Notes: generated from the sequence alone by a model not told the origin. A stretch of DNA of 64,000 nucleotides from Panopea generosa (GCA_029582155.1 CM055898.1:25459339-25523338), one strand, 5' to 3'; shown: positions 12,536-26,200, counted from the stretch's first letter. Numbers and translations are program-made.

Positions 12536-13385
12536 CTTTCCATTTTGGACTGACAGATGAGCTTACTAGATTTCATTATTTCCTTATTTAAGACGTCTTT
12601 TTATCTGGCATTTTTGAAGTGCATACTAATACTATGTTTCATTATCAAAGCTGTTTCTCCATCTGGCATACTTGGTTTCATTATCTAAGTCATTCCTCCA
12701 TCTGCATTGATAGAAGATCAAACTAAGTTTCATTATCAAAGCTATCTCTTATTCTAGCATCGAGAAAAGAGCAAACTTTGTTATATTATTGACATTTCTC
12801 TTCATTTACGAATGAGAGAAGAGCATACTTTGTTTACTTTATACTACTCTTAGATGATTGGAAAGAAAGCTCAAAGCTTTACTGAACTGTTTTTGAGTCC
12901 ACTTCCTTGGTAGTTACAGTACTGAATGTTATATTTTGAGAGGAAGTAGATCAAGCTGGGGATTGCACCTGCAACCTCTGGCAGGAATGGACACAATCTA
13001 CCTACTGCATTACCATCTTGCTAGATTTTATTGTTCAAAGTCTCTCCATCTAGCTGTGACAGAAGAGCATACTAGGTTTCATTATTGAAGCTGTCTCTCC
13101 ACCTGGAATCGACAGAAGAACATACTAGACTTCAATGTTTAAGTTGTCTCCATCTTGCATTGACAGAAGAGCATACTAGATTTCATTATTTGAGCTGTTT
13201 ATCCATCTAGCATTGACAGAAGAGCATACTAGATTTCATTATTTAAGCTGTCTCTCAATCTACCATTGACAGAAGACCATACTAGTTAAGCTGTCTCTCC
13301 ATCTAGTATTGACAGACGAGCACACAAGATTACTTTATCCAAGGCATCTCTCCACCTTGAATGTAGGGAAGAGCACACCAGGTTT
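12536..13385. repeat. Decayed edge of the 53-bp satellite, interrupted by a SINE
   Basis: Single diverged copies of the 53-bp unit persist from 12,536 to about 12,835 and again from 13,018 to 13,385, where GACAGAAGAGCATACTAG is easily read. The gap between them holds a tRNA-like SINE. Higher divergence at the array edge than in its middle is normal for satellites. Confidence 0.8.
12840..13017 (-). mobile_element. Degenerate tRNA-derived SINE inside satellite
   Basis: On the minus strand the head reads TGGTAATGCAGTAGGTAGA (box A-like). About 30 bp later comes GGTTGCAGGTGCAATCCCC (box B-like, compare GGTTCGAATCC). These RNA polymerase III internal promoter boxes, with no recognisable mature tRNA, indicate a tRNA-derived SINE. 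The body would extend toward 12,840. It splits two blocks of decayed 53-bp monomers, so it inserted into the array. No target duplication was identified. Confidence 0.55.
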
Positions 13386-13840
13386 TACCATACAAACAGA
13401 AATTTAGAGTAATGCCCCTTATTTTGTTGTGTGGAGCATGTGATTTAGATGAAGCATGTCCACTGTCCTCTTTTGCAACTCTAATTTCTATAGGTTTGTT
13501 CCTAACCAGTATGTCATGTTTCTCTCATTTTTTTCTTTGAACATTTTGATGGCCATGTTCACAGGATTCAATGGCAAAATTAATTCAGGCAACTTATCTG
13601 TCACCTCTTAAGTCATGGGTTCATTACAAGGTATTCGAAATAGATGGTCACATGAGGGATGTTATGCATTAAGTTTATTAGCAATTCCTGTCAACATTGC
13701 GTCTAAATTATCTTGTGTAAACTTCCTATTTTGAAAGAATCAAAATGACTGCTGTTGCTATAAATATATGTACATTGCATGTACTTAGTATTTCAAAATG
13801 AGATATTTTCAAGTTGAATATCTAAATTTGTGTTTGACCA
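13386..13840. other. Intergenic stretch, nothing recognised
   Basis: Non-repetitive AT-rich DNA between the satellite edge and the MITE. No ORF, RNA or repeat family could be supported. Confidence 0.6.
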
Positions 13841-14020
13841 TACAGTCAAACCTGTGTAAGCGGTCACCTATAAAGCTGCCACTTGTCTTAAGCAACCACA
13901 TTTGCTATTTCCCATTTTTATGTTTTCAGTGACAATTAACATGTATTAAGCAACAACCTGTCTTAAAAGGTCACTTTGGCTCTTTCCCTTGACTGGCTGC
14001 TTAAGACAGGTTTGACTGTA
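13841..14020. mobile_element. MITE with perfect terminal inverted repeats and TA duplication
   Basis: The left end TACAGTCAAACCTGT and the right end ACAGGTTTGACTGTA are exact inverse copies. The similarity continues inward less perfectly (TAAGCGGTCA versus TTAAGCAGCC in the inverse). TA dinucleotides flank both ends (13841-13842 and 14019-14020), so the element proper is about 176 bp. A TA target duplication with CAGTCAAACC-type ends is typical of Tc1/mariner-group non-autonomous elements. The interior repeats CTTAAGCAACCAC-like motifs and has no coding capacity. The assignment to mariner-type mobilisation is inference. Confidence 0.85.
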
Positions 14021-14229
14021 TATATTTATCAGCACTTGGCTTGCTGGTCAAGTCGATGATTCATGGCATCAACAGATAACTAACTCATCTGATCAGGGTC
14101 TAAATTGTCTGACTCTTAGTCAGTTACTCTGTACTCCCATTAATGAAATAGGGAAAGTAAGGACAAAAAGCTGATATCAGTAATGATGACAATAATTATT
14201 TTCTAATATAATAAAACTGTTTGCATACT

Positions 14230-14498
14230 TAGCATCATTTTTTATGTCCCCCAAGGGCTAACACTGAAATTGTTGATCTAATTACTCTTTCCTTCGATCC
14301 TGGAAAGTTAACCAGTACTTGAGCAAACTGATCTCCAGAAGTAACTGTAACTTGAGTCGGTGATGAGAGACAAATGGCAATCAGATACAATGTCATATAT
14401 CAATCAACCCTGAGTTTGTGGATGGGTGGGGATTTGAACTCATAACCCCAGGATTGATAGTCTGAAAAACTACCAACTGAGCTAACCAGACCCTGCTA
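14230..14498 (-). mobile_element. tRNA-derived SINE, minus strand
   Basis: Read on the minus strand, the head is GGTCTGGTTAGCTCAGTTGG, which contains a near-perfect box A (TAGCTCAGTTGG). After about 33 bp comes GAGTTCAAATCCCCACCC, a good box B. The tRNA-like head (about 14,416-14,496) is followed by an unrelated body running toward 14,230. This is the structure of a tRNA-derived SINE rather than a tRNA gene, because the acceptor stem cannot be closed convincingly. The 3' limit is approximate. Confidence 0.75.
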
Positions 14499-14569
14499 TT
14501 AACAGACTAAAACAAAACTATGATTATGCCAATTTTGTTTTGTGTAACTTTTGTTGTTTTTGCCCTGGG

Positions 14570-14800
14570 TCCTACTCGGCCGAGTGGTTAAATGTCCTGT
14601 TTTCTAATGACAACTTGCCCCACATTGCTGAAGTCATGGGTTTGAACCGAGCTCTGTTGAAATATTTATTTGAGAAACTTTGTCAGTTGTTTGCAGAAGG
14701 ATGAAAGTTCAACTCAGATTCATTCTGAGGTATTCCATAAATATGTACACTTATACAGTCTGTTGAAAAAGGCTTTTTATCCATCAGGTGAATAAATCAA
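14570..14800 (+). mobile_element. tRNA-derived SINE, plus strand
   Basis: CTCGGCCGAGTGGTTAAATG matches a Leu/Ser-type box A (GGCCGAGTGGTTAA), and CATGGGTTTGAACCGAG about 55 bp later matches box B. A downstream body continues to about 14,800. It differs in head sequence from the minus-strand SINE about 70 bp to its left, so the two are separate families inserted side by side in opposite orientations. The 3' limit is uncertain. Confidence 0.7.
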
Positions 14801-15079
14801 TACCAGTTGCCTGTGTAATGTTCTTTGTCTCTTGGCACATTTACTTACATCTCTAAATTGTCAGTCTTGTCTTTTCAGTTTTTCTTTAATTTTTGGTAAA
14901 GACCATTTGTGTTGTAACCCATTTTATCTCTACTGAACAATGAAAGCGAGTCTCGAATATTATCAGAAACTTGACATTATTTGTTGTTGGAGATGACTTA
15001 CCCAGTCTGGTTCCCATCCTGAGGGGTTCCCTTCCTGTCCTGCAGGGTTCCGATCCTATGTTGTTCTCATACTGTGTTG
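14801..15079. other. Spacer with a short GGTTCC minisatellite
   Basis: At about 15,008-15,068 there are about three imperfect GGTTCCxATCCTG-like units of about 20 bp (TGGTTCCCATCCTGAGG, GGTTCCCTTCCTGTCC, GGTTCCGATCCTATG). The rest is unremarkable AT-rich DNA. The ORFs crossing this area run into the 82-bp satellite and are not credible genes. Confidence 0.55.
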
Positions 15080-15700
15080 TTGTGATTTTTATTTGCTTTA
15101 GTGTATTATGGTTGATTGTTTTAAGATTGTTAATGTGATATTTGTTGTTTAATGTGTTTGGCTTGTTGTTATGGTCGTTGTTGCTGTTGTTTAGATTCAT
15201 GGTGCTTTGGTGTATTATGATTGGTATTATGATTAATGTTGCTTTAATGTGTTTAGGTTATTGTTTTGATTTTTGTTGTTTAACTTGTTCAGGTTGTTAT
15301 AATGATTTTTGTTGTTCATTGTGTTTAGCTTATTGTTATGGTCATTGTTGCTGTTGTTTTTATTTATGGTGTTTTAGTGATTTAGGATTGGTGTTATGAT
15401 AAATGTTGCTTAGGTTTTTTATTTTTGCTGTTTAACTTGTTTAGTTTGCTATTATGATTTTTCTTGTTAAATGTGTTTCTGTTGTTGTTGGTGTGATTTT
15501 AATGTTTTAATGTATTATGGTTGGTATTATAATTAATGTAGCTTTCGTGTGTTAAGGCTGGTTTTATGACTTTTATAGTGTAATGTGTTTAAGTTATTGT
15601 TGATGATTTTTCAATGTAAATTTGATGTGTTTAAGTTGTTGTTTTTGTTGTTTTGATTTTAATACTTTAGTGTAATTGTATTTGCATTATGATTAATGTT
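15080..15700. repeat. Divergent left edge of the 82-bp satellite
   Basis: Fragments such as TTAGTGTATTATGGTTGATG and TTTAATGTGTTTAGGTTATT are clearly related to the main monomer, but spacing and sequence are poor. From about 15,700 the copies become regular. Old, degenerate monomers at the border are expected when homogenisation by unequal exchange is confined to the array interior. ORFs of up to 85 codons here are by-products of low stop density. Confidence 0.75.
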
Positions 15701-18700
15701 GCATTTATATGTTTAAATTGTTGTTTTTGATGTTGTGGTTTTAATGTTTTAGTGTATCTAAGTTGATGTTATGATATAAGTAGCCTTAATGTGTTTAAGT
15801 TATTGATTCTGATGTTGTAATTTTAATGTTTTAGTGTATTTAGGATGATGCTATGATGTTAGTAGCTTTAATGTAATTAAGTTGTTGTTGATGATGTTGT
15901 AATTTTAATGTTTTAGTGTAATAAAGATGATGTTATGATGTTAGTAGCTTTAATTTGTTTAAATTGTTGTTTTTGATGTAGTGATTTTAATATTTTAGTG
16001 TACTTAGGATGATATTATGGTGTTAGTAGGTTTAATGTGTTTAAGTTGTTGTTGATGATGTTGTGATTTCAATGTTTTAGTGTATTAAGAATGATGTTAT
16101 GATGTTAGTAGCTTTAATGTGTTTAAGTTGCTGTTTTTGATGTAGTGATTTTAATATTTTAGTGTATTTATGGTGATTTTACGATGGTAGTCACTTTAAT
16201 GTGTTTAAACTGTTGTTTACGATGTTGTCATTTTAATGTTTTAGTATATTTAGGATGATAAGATGTTAGTTACTTTAATGTGTTAAAGTTGTTGTTGATG
16301 ATGTTGTGATTTTAATGTTGAAGTGTTATAAAGATGATGTTATGATGTTAGTAGCTTTAATGTGTTTAAGTTGTTGTTTTTTATGTATTGATTTTAATAT
16401 TTTAGTGTATTTAGGATGATATAAGTAGTATTACTGTGTTTAAGTTGTTGTTGATGATGTAGTGATTTTAATGTTTTAGTGTATTAAGGATGATGTTATG
16501 ATGTTAGTAGCTTTAATGTGTTTAAGTTGTTGTTGATGATGTTTTGATTTTAATGTTTTAGTGTATTAAGGATAATGTTATGATGTTAGTAACTTTCATG
16601 TGTATAAGTTGTTGTTTATGATGTAGTGATTTTAATATTTTAGTGTATTTAGGATGATATTATGATGTTAGTAGCTTTAATGTGTTTAAGTTGTGTGATT
16701 TTAATGTTTTAGTGTTTTTAGGATGATATTATGATGTTAGTAGCTTTAATGTGTTTAAGTTAATGTGTATGATGTCATGATTTTAATGTTTTAGTGTATT
16801 AAGGATATTGTTATGATGTTAGTAGCTTTAATGTATTTAAGTAGTTGTTTTTGATGTATTGATTTTAATATTTTAGTGTATTTAGGATGATATTATGATA
16901 TTAATAGTCTTAATGTGTTTAACTTGTTGTTTATGAGGTTATGATTTTAATATTTTAGTGTATTAAGGATGATATTAGTAGCGTTAATGTGTTTATGTTG
17001 TTGTTATGATGTAGTGAATCGAATATTTTAGTGGATTAAGAATGATGTGATAATATAAGTAGCTTTAATTTGTGTAAGTTGTTGTTGATGATGTTGTTAT
17101 TTCAATGTTTAAGTGTATTAAGGATGATGTTATGATGTTAGTAGCATTAATGTGTTTAAGTTGTTGTTTTTTATGTATTGATTTTAATATTTTAGTGTAT
17201 TTAGTATGATGTTATGATGTTAGTAGCGTTAATGTGTTTAACTTTTTGTTTATGATGTCGTGATTTTTATGTTTTAGTGGATTAAGGATGATTAATGATA
17301 TAAGTAGCTTTAATTTGTGTAAGTTGTCGTTGATCATGTTGTTATTTCAGTGTTTTAGTGTATTAAAGATGATGTTATGATGTTAGTTGCTTTTATTTGT
17401 TTAAGTTGTTATTGAAGATGTTATGATTTTAATGTTTTAGTGTATTAAGGATATTGTCATGATGTTAGTAGCTTTAATGTATTTAAGTAGTTGTTTTTGA
17501 TGTATTGATTTTAATATTTTAGTGTATTTAGGATGATATTATGATATTAATAGTCTTAATGTGTTTAACTTGTTGTTTTTGATATAGTGATTTTAATGTT
17601 TTAGTGTATTTAGGATGATATTATGTTGTAAGTAACTTTAATGTGTTTAAGTTGTTGTTGATGATGTTGTTATTTCAATGTTTTAGTGTATTAAGGATGA
17701 TGTTATGATGTTAGTTGCTTTTATTTGTTTAAGTTGTTCTTGAAGATGTTATGATTTTAATGTTTTAGTGTATTAAGGATATTGTCATGATGTTAGTAGC
17801 TTTAATGTATTTAAGTAGTTGTTTTTGATGTATTGATTTTAATATTTTAGTGTATTTAGGATGATATTATGATATTAATAGTCTTAATGTGTTTAACTTG
17901 TTGTTTTTGATATAGTGATTTTAATGTTTTAGTGTATTTAGGATGATATTATGTTGTAAGTAACTTTAATGTGTTTAAGTTGTTGTTGATGATGTTGTTA
18001 TTTCAATGTTTTAGTGTATTAAGGATGATGTTATGATGTTAGTTGCTTTTATATGTTGAAGTTGTTCTTGAATATGTTATGATTTTAATCTTTTAGTGTA
18101 TTATTTAAGATGATATTATGATGTTAGTAGCTTTAATGTGTTTAAGTTGTGTGATTTTAATGTTTTAGTCTTTTTAAGATGATATTATGATGTTAGTAGC
18201 TTTAATGTGTTTAAGTTGTTGTTGATGATGTAGTGAGCTTTAATGTGTTTAAGTTGTTGTTTATGATGTAGTGAATCGAATATTTTTTGGATTATGGATG
18301 ATTTAATGATATAAGTAGCTTTAATTTGTGTAAGTTGTTGTTGATGATGTTGTTATTTCAATGTTTTAGTGTATTAAGGATGATGTTATGATGTTAGTTG
18401 CTTTGATATGTTTAAGTTGTTCTTCAAGTATTATGATTTTAATGTTTTAGTTTATTAAAGATGATGTTATGATGTTAATAGATTTAATGTGTTTAAGTTG
18501 TTGTTTTTTATGTAGTGATTTTAATGTTTTAGTGTATTTATGATGATATTATGATGTAAGTAATTTAATGTGTTTAAGTTGTTGTTTATGGTGTTGTTAT
18601 TTTAATGTTTAAGTGTATTAAAGATGATGTTATGATGTTAGTTGCTTTTATATGTTTAAGTTGTTCTTGAAGATGTTGTGATTTTAATGTTTTAGTGTAT

Positions 18701-20230
18701 TATTAAAGATGATGTTATGATGTTAGTAGCTTTAATGTGTTTAAGTTGTTGTTGATGATGTTGTGATTTTAATGTTTTAGTTCATTCAAGATGATGTTAT
18801 GATGTTAGTAGCTTTAATGTGTTTAAGTTGTTTGATTTTAATGTTTTAGTGTATTTAGGATGATATTATTATATTAGTAGCTTTAATGTGTTTAAGTTGT
18901 TGTTGATGATGTCGTGATTTTAATGTTTTAGTGTATTAAGGATGATGTTATGATTTTAGTAGCTTTAATGTGTTTAAGTAGTTGTTTTTGATGTATTGAT
19001 TTAAATATTTTAGTGTATTTAAGATGATATTATGATATTAGTAGTCTTAATGTGTTTAACTTGTTGATGATGATGTAGTGATTTTAATATTTTAGTGTAT
19101 TTATGGTGATTTTATGATGGTAGTAACTTTAATGTGTTTAAATTGTTGTTGATGATGTTGTGATTTTAATGTGTTAGTGTATTTAAGATGCTATTATGAT
19201 GGTAGTAACTTTAATGTGTTTAAGTTGTTGTTGATGATGATGGGATTTTAATGTTTTAATGTATTAAGGATAATGTTATGATGTTAGTAGCTTTAATGTG
19301 TTTAAGTTGTTGTTGATGATGTCGTAATTTTAATGTTTTAGTGTATTAAGGATAATGTTATGATGTTTGTAGCTTTAATGTGTCTAAGAAGTTGTTTTTG
19401 ATGTATTGATTTTAATATTTTAGTGTATTTAGGATGATATTATGATATTAATAGCCTTAATGTGTTTATCTTGTTGTTGATGAGGTTATGATTTTAATAT
19501 TTTAGTGTATTAAGGATGATGTTATAATGTTAGTATCGTTAATGTGTTTATGTTGTTGTTATGATGTAGTGAATCGAATATTTTAGTGGATTAAGAATGA
19601 TGTGATCATATAAGTAGCTTTAATTTGTGAAAGTTGTTGTTGATGATGTTGTTATTTCAATGTTTTATGTATTAAGGATGATGTTATGATGTTAGTAGCT
19701 GTAATGTCTTTAAGTTGTTGATTATGTCGTGATTTTAATGTTTTAGTGTATAACGGATACTATTATGATGTTAGTACCTTTAATGTGTTTAAGTAGTTGT
19801 TTTTGATGTATTGATTTTAATACTTTATTGTATTAAGGATGATATTATGATATTAATAGCCTTAATGTGTTTAACTTGTTTTTTATCAGGTTATGATTTT
19901 AATATTTTATTGTATTAAGGATGATGTTATGATGTTAGTAGCGTTAATGTGTTTATCTTGTTGTTATGATGTAATGAATCTAATATTTTAGTGTATTATG
20001 GATGATGTGATGAAATAAGTAGCATTAATTTGTGTAAGTTTTTCTTGAAGAAGTTGTGATTTTAATGTTTTAGTGTATTGAAGATGATGTTATGATGTTA
20101 GTAGCTTTAATGTGTTTAAGTTGTTGTTTTTGATGTAGTGATTTTAATATTTACAGTATTAAGGATGATATTATGATGTTAGTAGTGTTAATGTGTTTAA
20201 GTTTTTGTTTATGATGTAGTTATTTTAATG

Positions 20231-23200
20231 TTTTAGTGTATTAAGGATGATATTATGATGTTAGTAGCCTCAATGTGTTGATGTTGTTGTTTATGATGTA
20301 GTGAACGAATATTTTAGTGGATTAAGGATGATGTAATGATATAAGTAGCTTAAATTTCTTTAAGTTTTTGTTGATGATGTTGTTATTTCAATGTTTTAGT
20401 GTATTAAGGATGATGTTATGATGTTAGTTGCTTATATATGTTTAAGTTGTTCTTGAAGATGTTATTATTTTAATGTTTCAGTGTATTAAAGATGATGTTA
20501 TGATGTTAGTAACTTTAATGTGTTTAAGTCGTTGTTTTTGATGTAGTGATTTTAATATTTTAGTGTGTTTAGGATGATATTATGATATTAGTTGCTTTAA
20601 TGTGTTTAAGTTGTTATTGATGATGTCGTGATTTTAATGTTTTAGTGTATTAAGGATGATGTTATGATGTTAGTAGCTTTAATGTGTTTAAGTAGTTGTT
20701 TTTGATGTATTAATTTTAATATTTTAGTGTATTTAGGATGATATTATGATGTTAGAAGCTTTAATGTGTTGAAGTTGATGTTTTTGATGTATTGATTTTA
20801 ATATTTTAGTGTATTTAGGATGATATTATGATATAAGTAGCCTTAATGTGTATAACTTGTTGTTTATGAGGTTATGATTTCAATATTTTAGTGTATTACG
20901 GATGATGTTATGATGTTAGTAGCATTAATATGTTTAAGTTGTTGTTTATGATGTAATCATTTGAATGTTTTAGTGTATTCAGGATGATATTATGATGTTA
21001 GTAGCCTCAATGTGTTGATGTTATGATGTAGTGAATCGAATATTTTAGTGGATTAAGGATGATGTGATGATATAAGTAGCTTTAATTTGTGTAAGTTGTT
21101 GTTGATGATGTTGTTATTTTAATGTTTTAGTGTATTAAGGATGATGTTATGATGTTAGTAGCTTTAATGTATTTAAGTAGTTGTTTTTGATGTATTAATT
21201 TTAATATTTTACTGTATTAAGGATGATGTTATGATGTTAGTAGCATTAATATGTTTAAGTTGTTGTTTATGATGTAGTGATTTGAATGTTTTAGTGTATT
21301 AAGGATTATATTATGATGTTAGTTGACTCAATGTGTTGATGTTGTTATTTATGATGTAGTGAACCGAATATTTTAGTAGATTAAGGATGATGTGATGATG
21401 TTAGTAGCTTTAATGTGTTTAAGTTGTTGTTGATGATGTTGTGATTTTAATGTTTTAGTGTATTAAAGATGATGTTATGATGTTAGTAGCTTTAATATCT
21501 TTAAATTGTTGTTTTTGATGTATTGATTTTAATATTTTAGTGTATTTAGGATGATATTATGATGTTTGTTGCTTTTATATGTTTAAGTTGTTCTGGAAGA
21601 TGTTATGATGTCATGATTTTAATGTTTAGTGTATTAAGGATGATGTTATGATGTTAGTAGCTTTAATGTGTTTAAGTAGTTGTTTTTGATGTATTGATTT
21701 TAATATTTTAGTGTATTTAGGATGATATTATGATATTAGTAGTCTTAATGTGTTTAGCTTGTTGATTATGATGTAGTGATTTTAATATTTTAGTGTATTT
21801 ATGGTGATTTTATGATGGTAGTAACTTTAATGTGTTTAAATTGTTGTTGATGATGTTGTGATTTTAATGTTTTAGTGTATTTAAGATGCTATTATGATGG
21901 TAATGTGTAAAATTTGTTGTTTATGATGTAGTGATTTTAATATTTTAGAGTATTAAGGATGATGTTATGTTGTTTGTAGCATAAATGTGTTTAACTTGTT
22001 GTTTTTGATGTATTTATTTTAATATTTTAGTGTATTTAGGATGATATTATGATAGTAGTAGCCTTAATGTATTAACTTGTTGTTGATGAGGTTACGATTT
22101 TATTATTTTAGTGTATTTAGGATGATATTTTGATGTTAGTAGCGTTAATGTGTTTAAGTTGTTGTTTATGATGTAGTAATTTTAATGTTTTAGTGTATTA
22201 AAAATGATATTATGATGTTAGTAGCCTCAATGTGTTGATGTTGTTGTTATGATGTAGTGAATCGAATATTTTAGTGGATTAAGGATGATGTGATGATATA
22301 AGTAGCTTTTATTTGTGTAAGTTGTTGTTGATGATGTTGTTATTTTAATGTTTTAGTGTATTAAGGATGATGTTATGATGTTAGTTGCTTTTAAATTTTT
22401 AAGTTGTTCTTGAAGATGTTGTGAATTTAATGTTTTAGTGTATCAAAGATGATGTTATGATGTTAGTAGCTTTAATGTGTATAAGTTGTTGTTGATGATG
22501 ATGTGACCTTTAATGTTTTAGTGTATTAAGGATAATATTATGATGTTAGATGCTTTAATTTGTATAAGTTGTTGTTTATGATGTTGTGATTTTAATGTTT
22601 TAGTGTATTAAGGATAATGTTATGATGTTAGTAGCTTTAATAGTGTATAAGTTGTTGATGATGTTGTGATTTTAACATTTTAGTGTACTAAGGATAATGT
22701 TATGATGTTAATAGCCTTATTGTCTATAAGTTGTTGTGGCCTTAATGTGTATAAGTTGTTGTTGATGATGTTGTGATTATAATGTTTTAGTGTATTTAGG
22801 ATGGTTTGATGATGTTAGTAGATTTAATGTGTATAAGTTGTTGTTGATGATGTTGTGATTATAATGTTTTAGTGTATAAAGGATAATGTTATGATGTTAG
22901 TAGCTTTAATGTGTATAAGTTATTGTTTTCGATGTTGTGGTTTTAATGTTTTAGTATATTTATGTTGATGTTATGATGTTAGTAGCTTTAATGTATATAA
23001 GTTGTTGTTTTCGATTTGGTGATTTTAATATTTTGGTGTATTTGGGTAGATGTTAAATGGTTAGTAGCTTTAATTTGTTTAATTTGTTGTTTTTGATGTT
23101 GTGATTTTAATGTTTTAGTGTATTTAATATGATATTATGATGCTAGTAGCTTTAATCTGTTGATGTTGTTGTTTTTCATGAAGTGATTTTAATGGTATAG

Positions 23201-26200
23201 TGTAGTTAGGATGATATATGATGTTAGTAGCCTTAATGTGTCTACATTGTTGTTTTTCATGAAGTGATTTTAATGGTATAGTGTAGTTAGGATGATATAT
23301 GATGCTAGTAGCTTTAATGTGTTTACGTTGTTGTTTTTCATGAAGTGATTTTAATGGTATAGTGTAGTTAGGATGATATATGATGCTAGTAGCCTTAATG
23401 TGTTTAAGTTGTTGTTGTTGTGAATTGAATATTTTAGTGTATTAAGGATGATGTTATGATGTTAGTAGACTTAATGTGTTTAAGTTGTTGTTGATGATGA
23501 TTTGAATTAATGTTATAGTGTATTAAGAATGGTATTATGATGTAAGCATTTTTAATGTGTTTAAGTTTTTGTTTTTTAAGTGATTTTATTTTTTTAAGTA
23601 GTGTATTGATGTTGATATTATGATGTTAGTAACATTAATGTGTTTAAGTTGTTGTTGTTGATGTTGTGATTTTAATGTTTTAGTGTATTTAGGATGATAG
23701 CCTTCATGAGCTTTAGTTTTGTTTTTGATACTTCGATTTTAATGTTTTAGTGTATTTAGGATGGTTTGATGATGTTAGTAGATTTAATGTGTATAAGTTG
23801 TTGTTGATGAGGTTGTGATTTTAATGTTTTAGTGTATTAAGGATAATGTTATGATGTAAGTAGCTTTTATTAGTATAAGTTGTTTTTTATGATGTTGTGA
23901 TTTTAATGTTTTAGTGTATTAAGGATGATGTTATGATGTTAGTTGCTTATATATGTTTAAATTGTTTTTGAAGATGTTATGATTTTAATGTTTAAGTGTA
24001 TTAAAGATGATGTTATGATGTTAGTAGCTTTAATGTGTTTAAGTCGTTGTTTTTGATGTAGTGATTTTAATATTTTAGTGTGTTTAGGATGATATTATGA
24101 TATTATTTGCTTTAATGTGTTTAAGTTGTTGTTTATGATGTCGTGATTTGAACATTTTAGTGTATTAAGGATGATGTTATGATGTTAGTAGCTTTAATGT
24201 GTTTAATTAGTTTTTTTTGATGTATTAATTTTAATATTTTAGTGTATTTAGGATGATGTTATGATGTTAGAAGCTTTAATGTGTTTAAGTTGATGTTTTT
24301 GATGTATTGATTTTAATATTTTAGTGTATTTAGGATGATATTATGATATATAAGTAGCCTTAATGTGTATAACTTGTTGTTTATGAGGTTATGATTTCAA
24401 TATTTTAGTGTATTAAGGATGATGTTATGATGTTAGTAGCATTAATATGTTTAAGTTGTTGTTTATGATGTAGTGCTTAGAATGTTTTAGTGTATTAAGG
24501 ATGATATTTTGATGTTAGTAGCCTCAATGTGTTGATGTTGTTGATGATGTAGTGAATCGAATATTTTAGTGGATTAAGGATGATGTGATGATATAAGTAG
24601 TTTTAATTTGTGTAAGTTGTTGTTGATGATGTTGTTATTTTTATGTTTTAGTGTATTAAGGATGATGTTATGATGTTAGTAGCTTTAATGTGTTTAAGTA
24701 GTTGTTTTTGATGTATTAATTTTAATATTTTAGTGTATTTAGGATGATATTATGATGTTAGAAGCTTTAATGTGTTTAAGTTGATGTTTTTGATGTATTG
24801 ATTTTAATATTTAAGTGTATTTAGGATGATATTATGATATAAGTAGCCTTAATATGTATAACTTGTTGTTTATGAGGTTATGATTTCAATATTTTAGTGT
24901 TTTAAGGATGATGTTATGATGTTAGTAGCATTAATATGTTTAAGTTGTTGTTTATGATGAAGTGATTTGAATGTTTTAGTGTATTAAAGATTATATTATG
25001 ATGTTAGTAGCCTCAATGTGTTGATGTTGTTGTTTATGATGTAGTGAACCGAATATTTTAGTAGATTAAGGATGATGTGATGATGTTAGTAGCTTTAATG
25101 TGTTTAAGTTGTTGTTGATGATGTTGTGATTTTAATGTTTTAATGTTTTAAAGATGATGTTATGATGTTAGTAGCTTTAATGTCTTTAAATTGTTGTTTT
25201 TGATGTAGTGATTTTAATATTTTAGTGTATTTAGGATAATATTATGATGTTTGTTGCTTATATATGTTTAAGTTGTTCTTGAAGATGTTATGATGTCTTG
25301 ATTTTAATGTTTAGTGTATTAAGGATGATGTTATGATGTTAGTAGCTTTAATGTGTTTAAGTAGTTGTTTTTGATGTATTGATTTTAATATTTTAGTGTA
25401 TTTAGGATGATATTATGATATTAATAGTCTTAATGTGTTTAGCTTGTTGATTATAATGTAGTGATTTTAATATTTTAGTGTATTTATGGTGATTTTATGA
25501 TGGTAGTAACTTTAATGTGTTTAAATTGTTGTTGATGATATTGTGATTTTAATGTTTTAGTGTATTTAAGATGCTATTATGATGGTAATGTGTATAAGTT
25601 GTTGTTTATGATGTAGTGATTTTAATATTTTAGAGTATTAAGGATGATGTTATGATGTTTGTAGCATAAATGTGTTTAACTTGTTGTTTTTGATGTATTT
25701 ATTTTAATATTTTAGTGTATTTAGGATGATATTATGATAGTAGTAGCATTAATGTATTAACTTGTTGTTGATGAGGTTACGATTTTATTATTTTAGTTTA
25801 TTTAGGATGATGTTTTGATGTTAGTAGCGTTAATGTGTTTAAGTTGTTGTTTATGATGTAGTGATTTTAATGTTTTAGTGTATTAAAGATGATATTATGA
25901 TATTAGTAGCCTCAATGTGTTGATGTTGTTGTTATGATGTAGTGAATCGAATATTTTAGTGGATTAAGGATGATGTGATGATATAAGTAGCTTTAATTTG
26001 TGTAAGTTGTTGTTGATGATGTTGTTATTTTAATGTTTTAGTGTATTAAGGATGATGTTATGATGTTAGTTGCTTTTAAATTTTTAAGTTGTTCTTGAAG
26101 ATGTTGTGAATTTAATGTTTAAGTGTATCAAAGATGATGTTATGATGTTAGTAGCTTTAATGTGTATAAGTTGTTGTTGATGATGATGTGACCTTTAATG

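Noticed and set aside
14416..14655. Functional tRNA genes
   Set aside because: Box A and box B are good, but acceptor and anticodon stems do not close convincingly and SINE-like bodies follow, so SINEs are the better reading.
14886..15399. ORFs of 104 and 85 codons at the edge of the 82-bp satellite
   Set aside because: They overlap on opposite strands and lie in T/G-rich satellite-derived sequence. Cys/Leu/Phe-rich or Asn/Thr-rich composition explains the lack of stops.
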